A DNA stretch of 64,000 nucleotides from Nocardia rhamnosiphila NBRC 108938 (GTDB lineage: Bacteria; Actinomycetota; Actinomycetes; Mycobacteriales; Mycobacteriaceae), in assembly GCF_000720425.1 (NCBI RefSeq), contig NZ_JOAJ01000003.1, positions 496,001 through 560,000 on the forward strand, given 5' to 3'. This document shows, in pieces, positions 1 to 8,241 of this stretch (the stretch's first letter is position 1; each line of letters starts with the position of its first letter). A model generated the notes under the pieces. It had not been told where the DNA came from. It searched no databases and worked only from the letters and a program-made list of their open reading frames with translations. The position numbers and the translations under genes were made by a program.

Positions 1-466
1 GCGCGATATCCACCAGACCGACGCTCGCCAGGCGCGGTCCGGGCTTACCACTCAGTACCAGCGCGATCCGGTCGTCGTCGAGGTCACCGATCCGGGCGGT
101 GAAGCGCGTCGGCAGACCGGGCTCCGGCGGTGCGACGCCCGGTTTCAAGGTGATCTCGGCCTTCCGACCGCGAGCCCGGCGCCAGTGCCGGGGGGCGGTG
201 AGCGGGCGGTCGATTCCGGGAGTGGTCACCTCGAGCAGGTACCGGGCGGCCTCGAATTCGTCGTCCGCGTCGTCCAGGCAAGCCGACACCTGCGCGCTGA
301 GTTCGGCGATGGTGTCCAGATCGGCGCTGCGGTCACTGTCCACGATAACCCGTACCCGGGTCTGTCCCGCCGCGGTCGAAACCTCGACACCCTCGAGATC
401 GAATCCTCGACCGGCGACGAGTCCGGCGACGAGCCGGCTCACCCTCTCCTCGGTCGGCATGGGCAT
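1..466 (-). CDS. rimP: Ribosome maturation factor RimP (3' end beyond window)
   Basis: Cytoplasmic factor for late assembly of the 30S ribosomal subunit. The reverse strand gives 155 residues before the window edge removes the C terminus. The N terminus carries the family pattern (LVAGRGFDLEGVEV, then RVRVIVDSD) and the visible end reads GDLDDDRIALVLSGK, as expected for the C-terminal SH3-like domain. ATG 466 is chosen because AGGAG at 475-479 lies 8 nt upstream; ATG 460 is a second in-frame option. In actinobacteria rimP heads the nusA-infB operon, which would lie left of this window. It diverges from the gene at 626, as rimP does from Rv2843 in M. tuberculosis. Confidence 0.93.
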   Translation of the reverse strand, partial: MPMPTEERVSRLVAGLVAGRGFDLEGVEVSTAAGQTRVRVIVDSDRSADLDTIAELSAQVSACLDDADDEFEAARYLLEVTTPGIDRPLTAPRHWRRARGRKAEITLKPGVAPPEPGLPTRFTARIGDLDDDRIALVLSGKPGPRLASVGLVDIA

Positions 467-625
467 ATGGGCAGCTCCTGGTTCAGTTGTCACGCGGACG
501 GAAATGTTCTGTGCCGGTGACCTAGCGTAACGCGCCCGGAGAAGGTAAAGGACCAGCGGTCGGCGGTAAGTCCGCGCGGTGGTGCCCGCAGCCGGAGGGC
601 GCCTCCGGTCTGGCACGATGGTCCG

Positions 626-1189
626 GTGACCGAGCGCGTTACCGACCGGCCCGCGGCCGGGTGTCCCCGCGGCCCCTCCCCCGACCGGGCGGGCAGCGCC
701 CGCCGGATGAATCGCCGTACCGCGCTACGGGTCGCGGGCGGCGGCACGGTCGGATTGTTCGCCGTCGGCGCCCTGGTCGCCTGCGCGGAAGATCCGATCA
801 CCGAGCCGGATGTGCTGGTCGCCCAAGAATTCTCGGCACGCAGCGATGCCGCGGCGGCCACCGCCGCCATCGCGATCGAACCGCAGCGCACGGACGCGCT
901 CACCGTCATCGCCGCGGAACGCACCGCGCACGCGGCGGCGCTGCGCACCGAGATCGATCGGGCGATCGGCGTCTACGGCGACGGGACGACCCCCGCCGTA
1001 CGCACCCCGGCGCCCACCACGACGGCGGCCCCGGACGCGCCGCCGAGTATCGCCGCGCTGCGCGATCAGCTGACGTCCTCGCAGCGGGCCGCGTCCGATC
1101 TCGCCGTCACCCAGTCCGGCTACCGGGCGGGGCTGCTCGCCTCGATCAGCGCCGCCTGCGCGGTCCAGGTGGGGGTGCTGCTGGTATGA
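626..1189 (+). CDS. Putative Tat/lipoprotein-type exported protein (Rv2843-like)
   Basis: A 187-residue Ala-rich protein of unknown function. A basic segment (RRMNRRTALR) is followed by a hydrophobic stretch ending in LVAC, which looks like a twin-arginine or lipoprotein signal with a lipobox Cys. The mature part is helical with a Pro/Thr-rich linker near residue 130. GTG 626 is the first start; ATG 707 (MNRRTALRV) would give a cleaner signal peptide and may be the true start. The stop overlaps the next start by 4 nt (ATGA), so the two are co-translated. Position between rimP and the DUF4439 gene matches Rv2843. The function is not known to me. Confidence 0.75.
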   Translation: MTERVTDRPAAGCPRGPSPDRAGSARRMNRRTALRVAGGGTVGLFAVGALVACAEDPITEPDVLVAQEFSARSDAAAATAAIAIEPQRTDALTVIAAERTAHAAALRTEIDRAIGVYGDGTTPAVRTPAPTTTAAPDAPPSIAALRDQLTSSQRAASDLAVTQSGYRAGLLASISAACAVQVGVLLV

Positions 1190-1620
1190 GCGGAAAGGAA
1201 CAGCAGGCGCTGCGCGACGCCCTCGAGGCCGAATACGCGGCGGTCTACGCCTACGGCCTGATCGCCGCCCATTCGAGCCCGGAGCTGCGGCGCACGGTCA
1301 ACGAGCACACCGCCGCGCACCGCGCCCGCCGGGACGGCACCGTCGATCTCCTCACCGGCGACGGGGCCGCCGCGCCACCTCCCGAGCCCGCCTACACGGT
1401 GCCCGTCGAGGTCACCGACCCGGCGTCGGCCGCGCGGCTGGCCGTGGTGGTGGAAACCGATACGGCCGTGGCCTGGCGCGCGGTGATCGAACACGCCGGT
1501 ACCGAGCTCATCCGGCGCACCGGCCTGGAAGCGCTCACCGAATCGGCCGGGCGGCGAGCCGTCTGGCAGGCGGCGGCCGGTATCACCCCGGCGACCACCG
1601 CGTTCCCCGGACAGCCCTGA
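1186..1620 (+). CDS. DUF4439 ferritin-like protein
   Basis: A 144-residue all-helical protein of the ferritin-like DUF4439 family (Rv2844 in M. tuberculosis). Visible family features are the N-terminal LEAEYAAVYAYGLIAA helix, a central RRDGTVDLL helix and an AWRAVIEH helix that pack as a four-helix bundle. I see no complete ExxH di-iron set, so metal binding is uncertain. It starts inside the stop codon of the preceding exported protein (ATGA), so the two probably act together. No signal peptide is visible, so it is probably cytoplasmic. Confidence 0.82.
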   Translation: MSGKEQQALRDALEAEYAAVYAYGLIAAHSSPELRRTVNEHTAAHRARRDGTVDLLTGDGAAAPPPEPAYTVPVEVTDPASAARLAVVVETDTAVAWRAVIEHAGTELIRRTGLEALTESAGRRAVWQAAAGITPATTAFPGQP

Positions 1621-1632
1621 TCCGGCTCCGGA

Positions 1633-2523
1633 TCAGGGCGGTGCCCATTCCGTGCGGTTGGTCGAGTTCGACCGATCGGACCGGGGCCGGGGGAAGACCG
1701 TCTCCTCCTTGCTGCCGCGGCCACGCGACCAGGGCGCGCTGCCTCGCGGTGGGCGTTCCTGCGGGGTGAGGGATCCCAGCCCGCCCGGCATGCCGGGAGC
1801 GTAGGGCATCGACGAGCCCGTCCCCGAGTTCCACGGCGTGGACCCGGGCGTATGACCGGATGCCTGCTCCGTTCCCGCGGGAGTCCACGGGGTGTGCCCG
1901 GCCGCCGCGGTGATCGGGTCGCCCGGCGGCACCGCGGCGTCGGTCCGGGGCGGGTCGTCCGCGGCAGGGACCGGCGTCGCCGACGGCTGCCCCGCGGCCG
2001 GTGGGCCGGGGGCGGTCTCGGGTGATTCCGGGGTGGTGCCCGGGAGCGGGTGCGCCCGGGCCGCCGCGTGCGGTGTCGGCTCCGGGTCCGGGTCCGGCCG
2101 GTCGCCTACCGCGCCACCAGTGGTCGTGGGTGCCGTGGATTCCGGGGAAGCGTCGGCCGTCGGCCGGTCGGCGGAACCCGGGTCGTGATCGGCCGCACCG
2201 GTCACGGTGGACTTCTCCCCCGGGACGGGACGGTCCGCGGGTGGCGGGAGTTCCCCGGGGGGCGGAGATTCCGCGGGCGGCGGGAGTGTTGCGGGCGGCG
2301 GGAGTTCCGCGTCGCCGGGCGCGGTGGAGGCGGCGATATCGGCCGGCCCGAGATGCTGCGCGGCCGCCGTATCCGCCTGCACCAGTAAGGCGATCGTCTG
2401 CGCACCTCCGGCCGCGTCCCGCACGCCGCGTCGCATCGCCTCGCCGGCGTGCCCCCCGACCGCCCCGAGCCTGGTGGCCAGCTCTCCGGTGACGGAGTCC
2501 ACGGACGCACCGTCCTCGGTCAT
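1633..2523 (-). CDS. Pro-rich protein with possible ESX-associated N-terminal domain
   Basis: A 296-residue hypothetical protein. Residues 1-65 form a predicted helical domain (GELATRLGAVGGHAGEAM, then LLVQADTAAAQHL) resembling the small EspC-like type VII secretion-associated proteins; this is inference only. Residues 75-120 contain repeated PPP-x(4-5) units (ATLPPPAESPPPGELPPP), followed by a long Pro/Thr/Ala-rich linker and a disordered C terminus. ATG 2523 is preferred over GTG 2529 because GAGG at 2532-2535 lies 8 nt upstream of it. It is convergent with the DUF4439 gene, 12 nt from its stop. Low complexity suggests a secreted or surface-associated role. Confidence 0.65.
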   Translation of the reverse strand: MTEDGASVDSVTGELATRLGAVGGHAGEAMRRGVRDAAGGAQTIALLVQADTAAAQHLGPADIAASTAPGDAELPPPATLPPPAESPPPGELPPPADRPVPGEKSTVTGAADHDPGSADRPTADASPESTAPTTTGGAVGDRPDPDPEPTPHAAARAHPLPGTTPESPETAPGPPAAGQPSATPVPAADDPPRTDAAVPPGDPITAAAGHTPWTPAGTEQASGHTPGSTPWNSGTGSSMPYAPGMPGGLGSLTPQERPPRGSAPWSRGRGSKEETVFPRPRSDRSNSTNRTEWAPP

Positions 2524-2670
2524 CGCCACCGCCTCGTCTCACCCTGGGGCCGGCCGTCGCGACAGGGGCCGCTGTACCGTGCACGAAACCTCACGCCGCC
2601 GAGGCCGGATCGACTCGTCCCCCCGACTGTGGGCCCGGACACCCCGCGACATCTGACACGTAACCACCGC

Positions 2671-2697
2671 CACTCCCGGCTGCTACCACCGGGAGTG
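2671..2697 (-). terminator. Hairpin terminator after the large membrane protein gene
   Basis: CACTCCCGG pairs perfectly with CCGGGAGTG across a 9-nt loop. It lies 69 nt past the stop of the membrane protein gene that ends at 2766. There is no U-tract, which is common for actinobacterial hairpins. Confidence 0.55.
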
Positions 2698-2765
2698 GGA
2701 AGGCATGCTCGGGAGCGTGATTCGGCTGCCGGAAGCACCCGGGCCGCCGGCGCGGCGGCACCTCG

Positions 2766-4652
2766 CTACGAGTACGACGCGACTCCGACCGGACCGGTAC
2801 CCAGGCACACCGTCGATCCGGGGGTCCCGTTCCGGATGATCAGTGCCGAGCCGCTGCCGACGATCCGCACGTACACGGTGTTCAGGCCGGCCCGGACCGG
2901 CGCCTCGACCCGGTCACCGCGTTCCAGACCCACGGTGAGAGTCGCGTCGCGATCGGCGAAATAGTTGAGCTGGGCGGTCCACTCGTGTGCGATCATGGGG
3001 CCGTCGAGGGGGACCCGGACCGGGAGATCCCCACCGATCCGGTAACCGCAGCCCGGTTCCGGACCGGGCGGAATTCCGCGGTTCCACCAGACCCGGGCGT
3101 CGGCGAATTCGCCGGAGTCGGTGATCATGCGCAGGCGGCCCGTGGCGACGGCGAAGGCGCCGGGCGGAGCGATCGACGAGAGCACCCGGCTCGCCTCGTT
3201 CTCGGGATAGGCCGTCGGATTCAGCACGGTCCACGGCACCTCCTGGGCGAGCAGCGGCGCCCCGTCCCACTGCGCGAACTCCGATTTCAGCGTGGTCACA
3301 TACGCTTTCGTCGGACCCTCGGACCAGCTGCGGGTGAATGTGTAGGTCGACCAGAGGCTGCTCAACGCGAATACCGCCACCACGACGACCGCGGGAAGGG
3401 GCCCGCGCCACCGGCTGTCTCCCGTCGCGTGTCCACGCGGGGCGCCACCCGTCGCGCGACCACGGACGAAGGCCCGCAAGATCAGGGCGCCCGCGGCGGT
3501 GAGTACCACCGCGGCATCGGCCAGATAGCGCAGCGACATCATGAGTTCGTCGACGGTATTGGGCCCCGCCCGCATCAGGACCACCGGAATCTGCACCGCG
3601 GGTACATAGGCCACCGCTGCCACCCACACCGGCCAGACCACGCGCCGGGCGCGTACGGTCAGCAGTATTCCGGCGGCCAGCAGCGCCCACGCCGCCCAGA
3701 CCGCCCAGCCGGGGGCGACCGCCCACGGCGCCGACGGCACCCACCGCTCCCAGCCCCACGGCCCGCCCAGCAGCGCGGTCACCACTCCGGCCCAGGCCGC
3801 CCGGGGCAGCATATGGGCCAGGTCGGCGGAGCCGCCCTCGCCGCGGGAAAGCCCGACTGCCGCCAGATAGAACACCGCCCACAGCGCGAGGACCACCGCG
3901 GCCCCGGCCCACAGCCCCGCGCCGCGTCGCAGTACCTCCGGCACGGCCGGACGGCGCCCGTCGACGTAGCGCCGCAGCAGGACCACGGCGAAGGCCACGA
4001 ACGGCACCACGACCGCCTTTTCGAAGAACAGCAGCCCCACCGTCGTGACCAGTACTCCGGAGATCGCGTACCGGCGCCGGCCGGTACGGTCCAGCAGCAC
4101 CGCGTCGCCCACCACCCAGGCAAGCGCGAACTGCAGGGGGAGAGCGTTCAGCGCCGCCGACCACCAGGCGAAGGCCGGCAGGGTCAGGGGGGAGAACAGA
4201 TAGAACGCCAGGGGGATCAGCAGCGCCCGGCGCCGCCCGAGTAGCACCAGCAGCATGCGCAGCACCGCCAGCGAGGCCGCCAGCTGGCCGGCCAGCAGCA
4301 CTGCCGCCGTCACCCCCCAGTTCAGCGGCGCGAGGGTGGTGACCAGCCAGGACACCGCGAAGGCCAGCGGCATGAAATGGCCGTCGTGATCGTGCAGCAG
4401 CAGATCACCGGACAGCAGCGGCAGGGTCCCGGCCCGGCCGGCCAGAATCAGATCGTCCCAGTAGAAGTATCCGTGCGCGGTCACCCCCGCACGAACCGCG
4501 AGTTGTGCCGCGATGAGCCCGGCCGCCACCCACAGCACGGTGACGCCGGGGGCCCGCAGTCGGTTCGCCAGCACGGCCCGCGCATGCGCCGGGAACGCCG
4601 CCGGGCTCCGGATAGACGTTCGCTCCGGTGTGAGTGCCGGAGCGGTTCCCAT
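2766..4652 (-). CDS. Large polytopic membrane protein, GT-C glycosyltransferase-like
   Basis: A 628-residue integral membrane protein with about ten to twelve hydrophobic segments and a hydrophilic C-terminal domain (from about residue 430) that should face outside. The first loop after TM1 contains WDDLILAG with D66-D67, the place and type of acidic motif that GT-C polyprenyl-phosphate-sugar transferases use for catalysis; DHDGHFMPLA follows. I therefore suggest a cell-envelope glycosyltransferase, but no close family assignment can be made by eye. ATG 4652 is the only good start. Hairpins flank it on both sides, so it is probably a single-gene unit. Confidence 0.75.
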   Translation of the reverse strand: MGTAPALTPERTSIRSPAAFPAHARAVLANRLRAPGVTVLWVAAGLIAAQLAVRAGVTAHGYFYWDDLILAGRAGTLPLLSGDLLLHDHDGHFMPLAFAVSWLVTTLAPLNWGVTAAVLLAGQLAASLAVLRMLLVLLGRRRALLIPLAFYLFSPLTLPAFAWWSAALNALPLQFALAWVVGDAVLLDRTGRRRYAISGVLVTTVGLLFFEKAVVVPFVAFAVVLLRRYVDGRRPAVPEVLRRGAGLWAGAAVVLALWAVFYLAAVGLSRGEGGSADLAHMLPRAAWAGVVTALLGGPWGWERWVPSAPWAVAPGWAVWAAWALLAAGILLTVRARRVVWPVWVAAVAYVPAVQIPVVLMRAGPNTVDELMMSLRYLADAAVVLTAAGALILRAFVRGRATGGAPRGHATGDSRWRGPLPAVVVVAVFALSSLWSTYTFTRSWSEGPTKAYVTTLKSEFAQWDGAPLLAQEVPWTVLNPTAYPENEASRVLSSIAPPGAFAVATGRLRMITDSGEFADARVWWNRGIPPGPEPGCGYRIGGDLPVRVPLDGPMIAHEWTAQLNYFADRDATLTVGLERGDRVEAPVRAGLNTVYVRIVGSGSALIIRNGTPGSTVCLGTGPVGVASYS

Positions 4653-4671
4653 GTCGACCCACCCTACAAGC

Positions 4672-4713
4672 GACCCGGCCGGAGCACCGTGGCATCGGTG
4701 CTCCGGCCGGGTC
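4672..4713 (-). terminator. Strong 18-bp hairpin terminator
   Basis: GACCCGGCCGGAGCACCG (4672-4689) pairs perfectly with its reverse complement (4696-4713) across the loop TGGCAT. It follows the stop of the small gene ending at 4738 and precedes the start of the membrane protein gene. There is no U-tract. Confidence 0.75.
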
Positions 4714-4737
4714 GGCGACGGTTTTCCACGGCGGGTC

Positions 4738-4926
4738 CTACTTGTCGGCCTCGGCGTTCGGCTCGGCGTCCACGCCGAGGTCGTACTCGCTCAGATCCAC
4801 GGCATCGGTGCGTTCGTCTCCGATATCCAGCAGTTGCGCGACGGCGTCGGAATCACCGTGCGCGGCCCGTTCGCGCAATTCGGTCAGGTTCGGCTCGCGA
4901 TGGCCGGACCGTTCGGGCTCATACAT
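4738..4926 (-). CDS. Small acidic conserved-looking protein, 62 aa
   Basis: A 62-residue acidic protein, MYEPERSGHREPNLTEL at the start, with a short helical repeat-like segment (LRERAAHGDSDAVAQLLDI) reminiscent of one Sel1/TPR-type unit and an acidic tail. ATG 4926 is chosen because GGAAGG at 4935-4940 lies 8 nt upstream; a longer form from 4983 has no such site. A perfect 18-bp hairpin follows the stop. Function is unknown to me; it could be a small protein-interaction module. Confidence 0.6.
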   Translation of the reverse strand: MYEPERSGHREPNLTELRERAAHGDSDAVAQLLDIGDERTDAVDLSEYDLGVDAEPNAEADK

Positions 4927-5039
4927 ACAGCGCACCTTCCCTGGAGGTTCGGCGCCGAGCCAGCGGCTCGTACGCTCCGGCATCCGAGCTTAGGTGCGTT
5001 GCCGGATCGCCGCCGAATCCGCAGGAAGATCCCCCCGGG

Positions 5040-6116
5040 TCAGCCGAGAGCCCTGAGCCCCGGGCCGGTGTACAACGGCAGGTCACCGGTGGTTCGGATA
5101 CCCGGTTCGGCGGCCACGACCGCGGGTATGGCATTGACCACCCGGCCCACACCGGCCAGGATCGCCGCGTAGTTGTGGTCGCCGTGCCGGCTGGACGGGC
5201 AGATGTCCACCGCGTAGGAGGGCTCGCCGGTGATCTCCACCCGGTAGGAGCCGCCGGGCTGCGCCGGCCGCGCCCAATCCGGTCGCAGATCATCGCGCAG
5301 ACGGGTGATGTGCTCGACCACGATGGCGGGGCGACCGGCCACATGGCCGGTGATCTCGAACCGCAGCGCGGCCTGCGTGCCCGCGGGCACCTCACCCACC
5401 GCGACCCGGAAGCTCTCCGGGGCGGGTTCCCGTTCGTAGGTTTCGGTGATCTCGTCGATCTGCACGCCGAGCCCGGCCGCGAGCGCCCGCATCCCCGCGC
5501 CCCACGCGATACCCAGCACACCCGGTTGCAACAGCATCGGGGTCGTGTCGAGCGGCGTGCCGAACCCCATGACGTCGAACATGACCGTGGAGCCGTCGTA
5601 GGTGGCGTAGTCCGCCAGTTCCAGGCAGCGCACCTGCTCGACCTGCCGGCAGGTGGAGGCGAGTGCGAACGGGATCAGGTCGTTGACGAATCCCGGGTCG
5701 ACCCCGTTGACGAAAAGACTCGTGCCACCGGCGGTGGCGGCCGCCTCCACCTCGGCGAAGAATTTCGCCGGCAGCGTCCCCCACGGATACATCAGCAGCC
5801 CGGGCGCGGTGCCCACGACGTTCACCCCGGCGGCGAGGATGCGGCGGATATCGGCCATCGCCTCGACCAGCCGGGTATCGCCCATGGCGCAGTACACCGC
5901 GCAGTCCGGGCGGGTGGTTAGCAGCTCGTCGAGGTCGCCGACCGCCGTGATCCCGGTACCGGCGCCCAGCCCCGCCAGTTCCCCCGCGTCGATACCGATC
6001 TTGGCCGGGTCGGACACCCATACCCCGACGAGTTCGAAGCGTTCGTCGGTGATGAGCTGGGTGAGGGCGATCCGCCCGGCGTTACCGGTGCCGATGAGGA
6101 CGACGCGTTGGGCCAT
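5040..6116 (-). CDS. NAD(P)-binding dihydrodipicolinate-reductase-like protein
   Basis: A 358-residue Rossmann-fold protein. The N terminus VVLIGTGNAGRIAL is the dinucleotide-binding motif, and PDCAVYCAMGD plus VNVVGTAPGLLMYPWG match the DapB/diaminopentanoate-dehydrogenase-like family often annotated in Mycobacterium and Nocardia as dihydrodipicolinate reductase. It is not the lysine-pathway DapB, which is shorter. ATG 6116 has AGGAG (6122-6126) just upstream. It diverges from the short-chain dehydrogenase at 6238 with a KstR-type site between, so a role in steroid or lipid catabolism is likely (inference). Substrate unknown. Confidence 0.8.
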   Translation of the reverse strand: MAQRVVLIGTGNAGRIALTQLITDERFELVGVWVSDPAKIGIDAGELAGLGAGTGITAVGDLDELLTTRPDCAVYCAMGDTRLVEAMADIRRILAAGVNVVGTAPGLLMYPWGTLPAKFFAEVEAAATAGGTSLFVNGVDPGFVNDLIPFALASTCRQVEQVRCLELADYATYDGSTVMFDVMGFGTPLDTTPMLLQPGVLGIAWGAGMRALAAGLGVQIDEITETYEREPAPESFRVAVGEVPAGTQAALRFEITGHVAGRPAIVVEHITRLRDDLRPDWARPAQPGGSYRVEITGEPSYAVDICPSSRHGDHNYAAILAGVGRVVNAIPAVVAAEPGIRTTGDLPLYTGPGLRALG

Positions 6117-6201
6117 TGATTCTCCTAGATCCGGGGATCGCGGCGGCGAAACCACTGTTCAGCCGCCGCCTGCCAACCGAGCACGGCTCTGGACCAGTGT
6201 C

Positions 6202-6215
6202 TAGAACGTGTTCCA
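6202..6215. promoter_or_regulatory. KstR-type operator
   Basis: TAGAACGTGTTCCA fits the KstR consensus TnnAACnnGTTnnA, within the larger near-palindrome CTAGAACGTGTTCCAG. It sits between divergent genes, 22 nt before the dehydrogenase start (6238) and 85 nt before the reductase start (6116). KstR is the TetR-family repressor of cholesterol catabolism in mycobacteria and Rhodococcus; that it acts here is inference. Confidence 0.7.
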
Positions 6216-6237
6216 GTTTCATGGTAGCGTCACCGCC

Positions 6238-6972
6238 ATGGGACGTGTAGACGGCAAAGTTGCCCTGATCAGTGGCGGCGCCCGGGGCATGGGCGCCGCC
6301 CACGCGAAACTGCTCGCGGCCGAGGGCGCGCAGGTTGTCATCGGCGATGTTCTCCACGACGAGGGCAAAGCGCTGGCCGACGAGATCGGCGCCGTCGCGC
6401 GTTATGTCCCGCTGGACGTCACCGAGCCCGAGCAGTGGGATACGGCCGTCGCGACGGCCGTCACCGAATTCGGCAAACTCGACGTACTGGTGAACAATGC
6501 CGGGATCGTCAACGGCGCCCCGCTGCAGAAGCTGTCTCTGGAGAAGTTCCGCGCGGTCCTCGACGTCAACCTGGTCGGCACCTTCCTGGGTATGCGCGCC
6601 GCCGTCGAACCCATGATCGCCGCCGGGGGCGGGTCGATCATCAATGTCTCCTCTGTCGAAGGTCTACGCGGCGCGCCCTTCGCGCACGGCTACGTGGCGT
6701 CGAAGTGGGGCGTGCGCGGGCTGGCGAAATCCGCCGCGCTGGAATTGGCCCCGCACAAGATCCGTGTCAATTCGGTCCACCCCGGCCTCATCCGCACGCC
6801 GATGACCGAGAACATCCCCGACGATCTGGTGACCATCCCGCTGGGCCGTCCCGCCGAATCCGATGAGGTCGCGACCTTCATCCTCTTCCTGGCCAGCGAC
6901 GAATCCTCCTACGCGACGGGCAGCGAGTTCGTGGTGGACGGCGGATTGGTCACCGGAGTCCCGCACAAGTAA
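6238..6972 (+). CDS. Short-chain dehydrogenase, 3-alpha(20-beta)-hydroxysteroid dehydrogenase type
   Basis: A 244-residue classical SDR. Cofactor motif SGGARGMGAAH near residue 12, D-rich VPLDVTE, NNAG near residue 86, and the catalytic Ser and YVASK (Tyr/Lys) are all present. ALELAPHKIRVNSVHPGLI and the C-terminal VVDGG are typical. It resembles FabG3 (Rv2002), which oxidises and reduces 3-alpha and 20-beta hydroxysteroids. ATG 6238 is chosen over an in-frame GTG at 6208, which lies inside the KstR-type operator. The operator and divergent reductase support a steroid or related lipid role. A strong terminator follows. Confidence 0.88.
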   Translation: MGRVDGKVALISGGARGMGAAHAKLLAAEGAQVVIGDVLHDEGKALADEIGAVARYVPLDVTEPEQWDTAVATAVTEFGKLDVLVNNAGIVNGAPLQKLSLEKFRAVLDVNLVGTFLGMRAAVEPMIAAGGGSIINVSSVEGLRGAPFAHGYVASKWGVRGLAKSAALELAPHKIRVNSVHPGLIRTPMTENIPDDLVTIPLGRPAESDEVATFILFLASDESSYATGSEFVVDGGLVTGVPHK

Positions 6973-7029
6973 CGCCGAACGGGCGACACCCACCCGGCCG
7001 GTGCTGTTCGCGGGCATCGAAAAATGTCA

Positions 7030-7060
7030 CGGCCCGGGATGCTTCGAGCATCCCGGGCCG
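7030..7060 (+). terminator. Perfect 14-bp hairpin terminator after the dehydrogenase
   Basis: CGGCCCGGGATGCT (7030-7043) pairs perfectly with AGCATCCCGGGCCG (7047-7060) across a 3-nt loop, TCG. It lies 58 nt past the dehydrogenase stop. Confidence 0.85.
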
Positions 7061-7286
7061 CATCGATTCCCGAGCAGGTGCCTGCCGGGCAGGCTGCGCG
7101 GGACCGCCCAGCGCGGGAGGGTTCCGATGGCCGGGCGCCGTAACCGGATTCAGTTCCCGGAAACCCCTCGCCGCGTACAACGACCGAGCGGCCCCGGCGG
7201 ATGGACCCGGCCGCCTCGGCCTGCCGCACCGCGCCCGGTCGCGACTCCGCCCCGGCCGAACCCGGCGCCACACCCGCCTCGGACGC

Positions 7287-7505
7287 TCAGCTCCCGGACG
7301 GCGCGGGATGCGGCCATCCGGGCGTACGGCGGGTGACCAGCGACCCGCCTCGTATCACCCGGACCCGGCCTTCTTCCGCCGTCTCCGCGGCCGGCTCCCG
7401 CGCGCCCTCCGGACACACCACGCCGTGCCGTATCCCGTGGGCCGTATGTACTCCCAGCGCGAAATCGCGAGCGAATCGCACCAGACCACGCATCATCCGC
7501 CGCAT
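7287..7505 (-). CDS. Small basic protein divergent from the TetR regulator
   Basis: A 72-residue protein starting MRRMMRGLVRFARDFALG, with an amphipathic basic N-terminal helix and no recognised domain. ATG 7505 is supported by GGAGG 5 nt upstream on the reverse strand. It diverges from the TetR gene at 7588 and shares the intergenic region holding two near-identical palindromic sites, so it may be the regulator's target. The 226 nt between its stop and the hairpin at 7030-7060 hold nothing I can support. Function unknown. Confidence 0.5.
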   Translation of the reverse strand: MRRMMRGLVRFARDFALGVHTAHGIRHGVVCPEGAREPAAETAEEGRVRVIRGGSLVTRRTPGWPHPAPSGS

Positions 7506-7517
7506 ACCGACCTCCAC

Positions 7518-7572
7518 TACACAGATCTGTAAAGTCCGTCGTCCTATACGATAGGTACACAGACCTGTGAAG
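7518..7572. promoter_or_regulatory. Paired operator sites, probable TetR binding
   Basis: TACACAGATCTGTAAAG (7518-7534) and TACACAGACCTGTGAAG (7556-7572) differ at 2 of 17 positions and each has a palindromic core (ACAGATCTGT; CACAGACCTGTG). They are 38 bp apart and lie between the divergent small gene (start 7505) and the TetR gene (start 7588). This arrangement suggests TetR autoregulation and control of both genes (inference). Confidence 0.65.
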
Positions 7573-7587
7573 GCAAGGGAGGTGCGC

Positions 7588-8241
7588 ATGACCGGCACGA
7601 CGGACAGGGCGGAACCGACGCTCACTCCGGCCGCCCGGCGCATCCTGGACACCGCCGCCGAGCTGTTCTACTCGCGCGGCATCCATGCCGTCGGCGTCGA
7701 TACGATCGCCGCCGAATCCGGCGTCACCAAACGCACCCTGTACGACCGCTTCGGTTCCAAGGACGGCCTGCTGGTCACCTATCTCGAAGATCGCGATCGG
7801 CGCTGGCGCGCCCGGATCGACGACCACCTGGCCGGGCACACCGATCCGATCCGGCGGCTCCTGGTGCCCTTCGACGTCCTGCCCGAATGGCTGCCCGGCA
7901 ACAGCCGTGGATGCGGCTTCATCAACGCCTTCGCCGAACTGCCCGAACCCGACCACCCGGGCCGGCGGGTGATCGTCGACGAGAAGACGTGGTTACGCGA
8001 CCTGTTCCGGGAGTTGGCCGCGGCGGCGGGGGCCGCGGACCCGGACCGGCTCGCGGTGCAGCTGCTGAGCCTGCACGAGGGCGCGATCATCAGCTTTTCC
8101 ATCACCGGCGAGCAGACCGCCGCGGCCGCTACGCGGGCGGCCGCACTCCAGCTCGCCGAGCAGGCCACGCAACGCCGACCCGCTCGGCGAGGAAGCGACG
8201 GCTCAGCCGCGGACCCGGGCGAGCACCGCCTCGACCGCTGA
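7588..8241 (+). CDS. TetR/AcrR family transcriptional regulator
   Basis: A 217-residue TetR-type repressor. The N-terminal helix-turn-helix is clear: [18 protein letters not shown], then [19 protein letters not shown]. The ligand-binding domain follows, with [12 protein letters not shown] in its centre. ATG 7588 is used because GGAGG lies 5 nt upstream; an in-frame GTG at 7567 falls inside the second operator. Two near-identical palindromes upstream probably bind this protein. The 3' end overlaps the convergent proS gene by 39 nt, so the tails of the two transcripts are antisense to each other. Ligand unknown. Confidence 0.88.
   Translation: MTGTTDRAEPTLTPAARRILDTAAELFYSRGIHAVGVDTIAAESGVTKRTLYDRFGSKDGLLVTYLEDRDRRWRARIDDHLAGHTDPIRRLLVPFDVLPEWLPGNSRGCGFINAFAELPEPDHPGRRVIVDEKTWLRDLFRELAAAAGAADPDRLAVQLLSLHEGAIISFSITGEQTAAAATRAAALQLAEQATQRRPARRGSDGSAADPGEHRLDR

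Noticed and set aside
99..530. Forward 143-aa frame at the left edge
   Set aside because: It is antisense to rimP, whose reverse-strand protein matches the family and has a good ribosome site.
2207..2400. PPP-coding repeats considered as a CRISPR or VNTR array
   Set aside because: The units are imperfect and of unequal length, and follow the reading frame of a Pro-rich protein.
4377..5921. A 514-aa forward frame
   Set aside because: Antisense to the membrane protein and reductase genes; composition is Arg/His/Pro noise.
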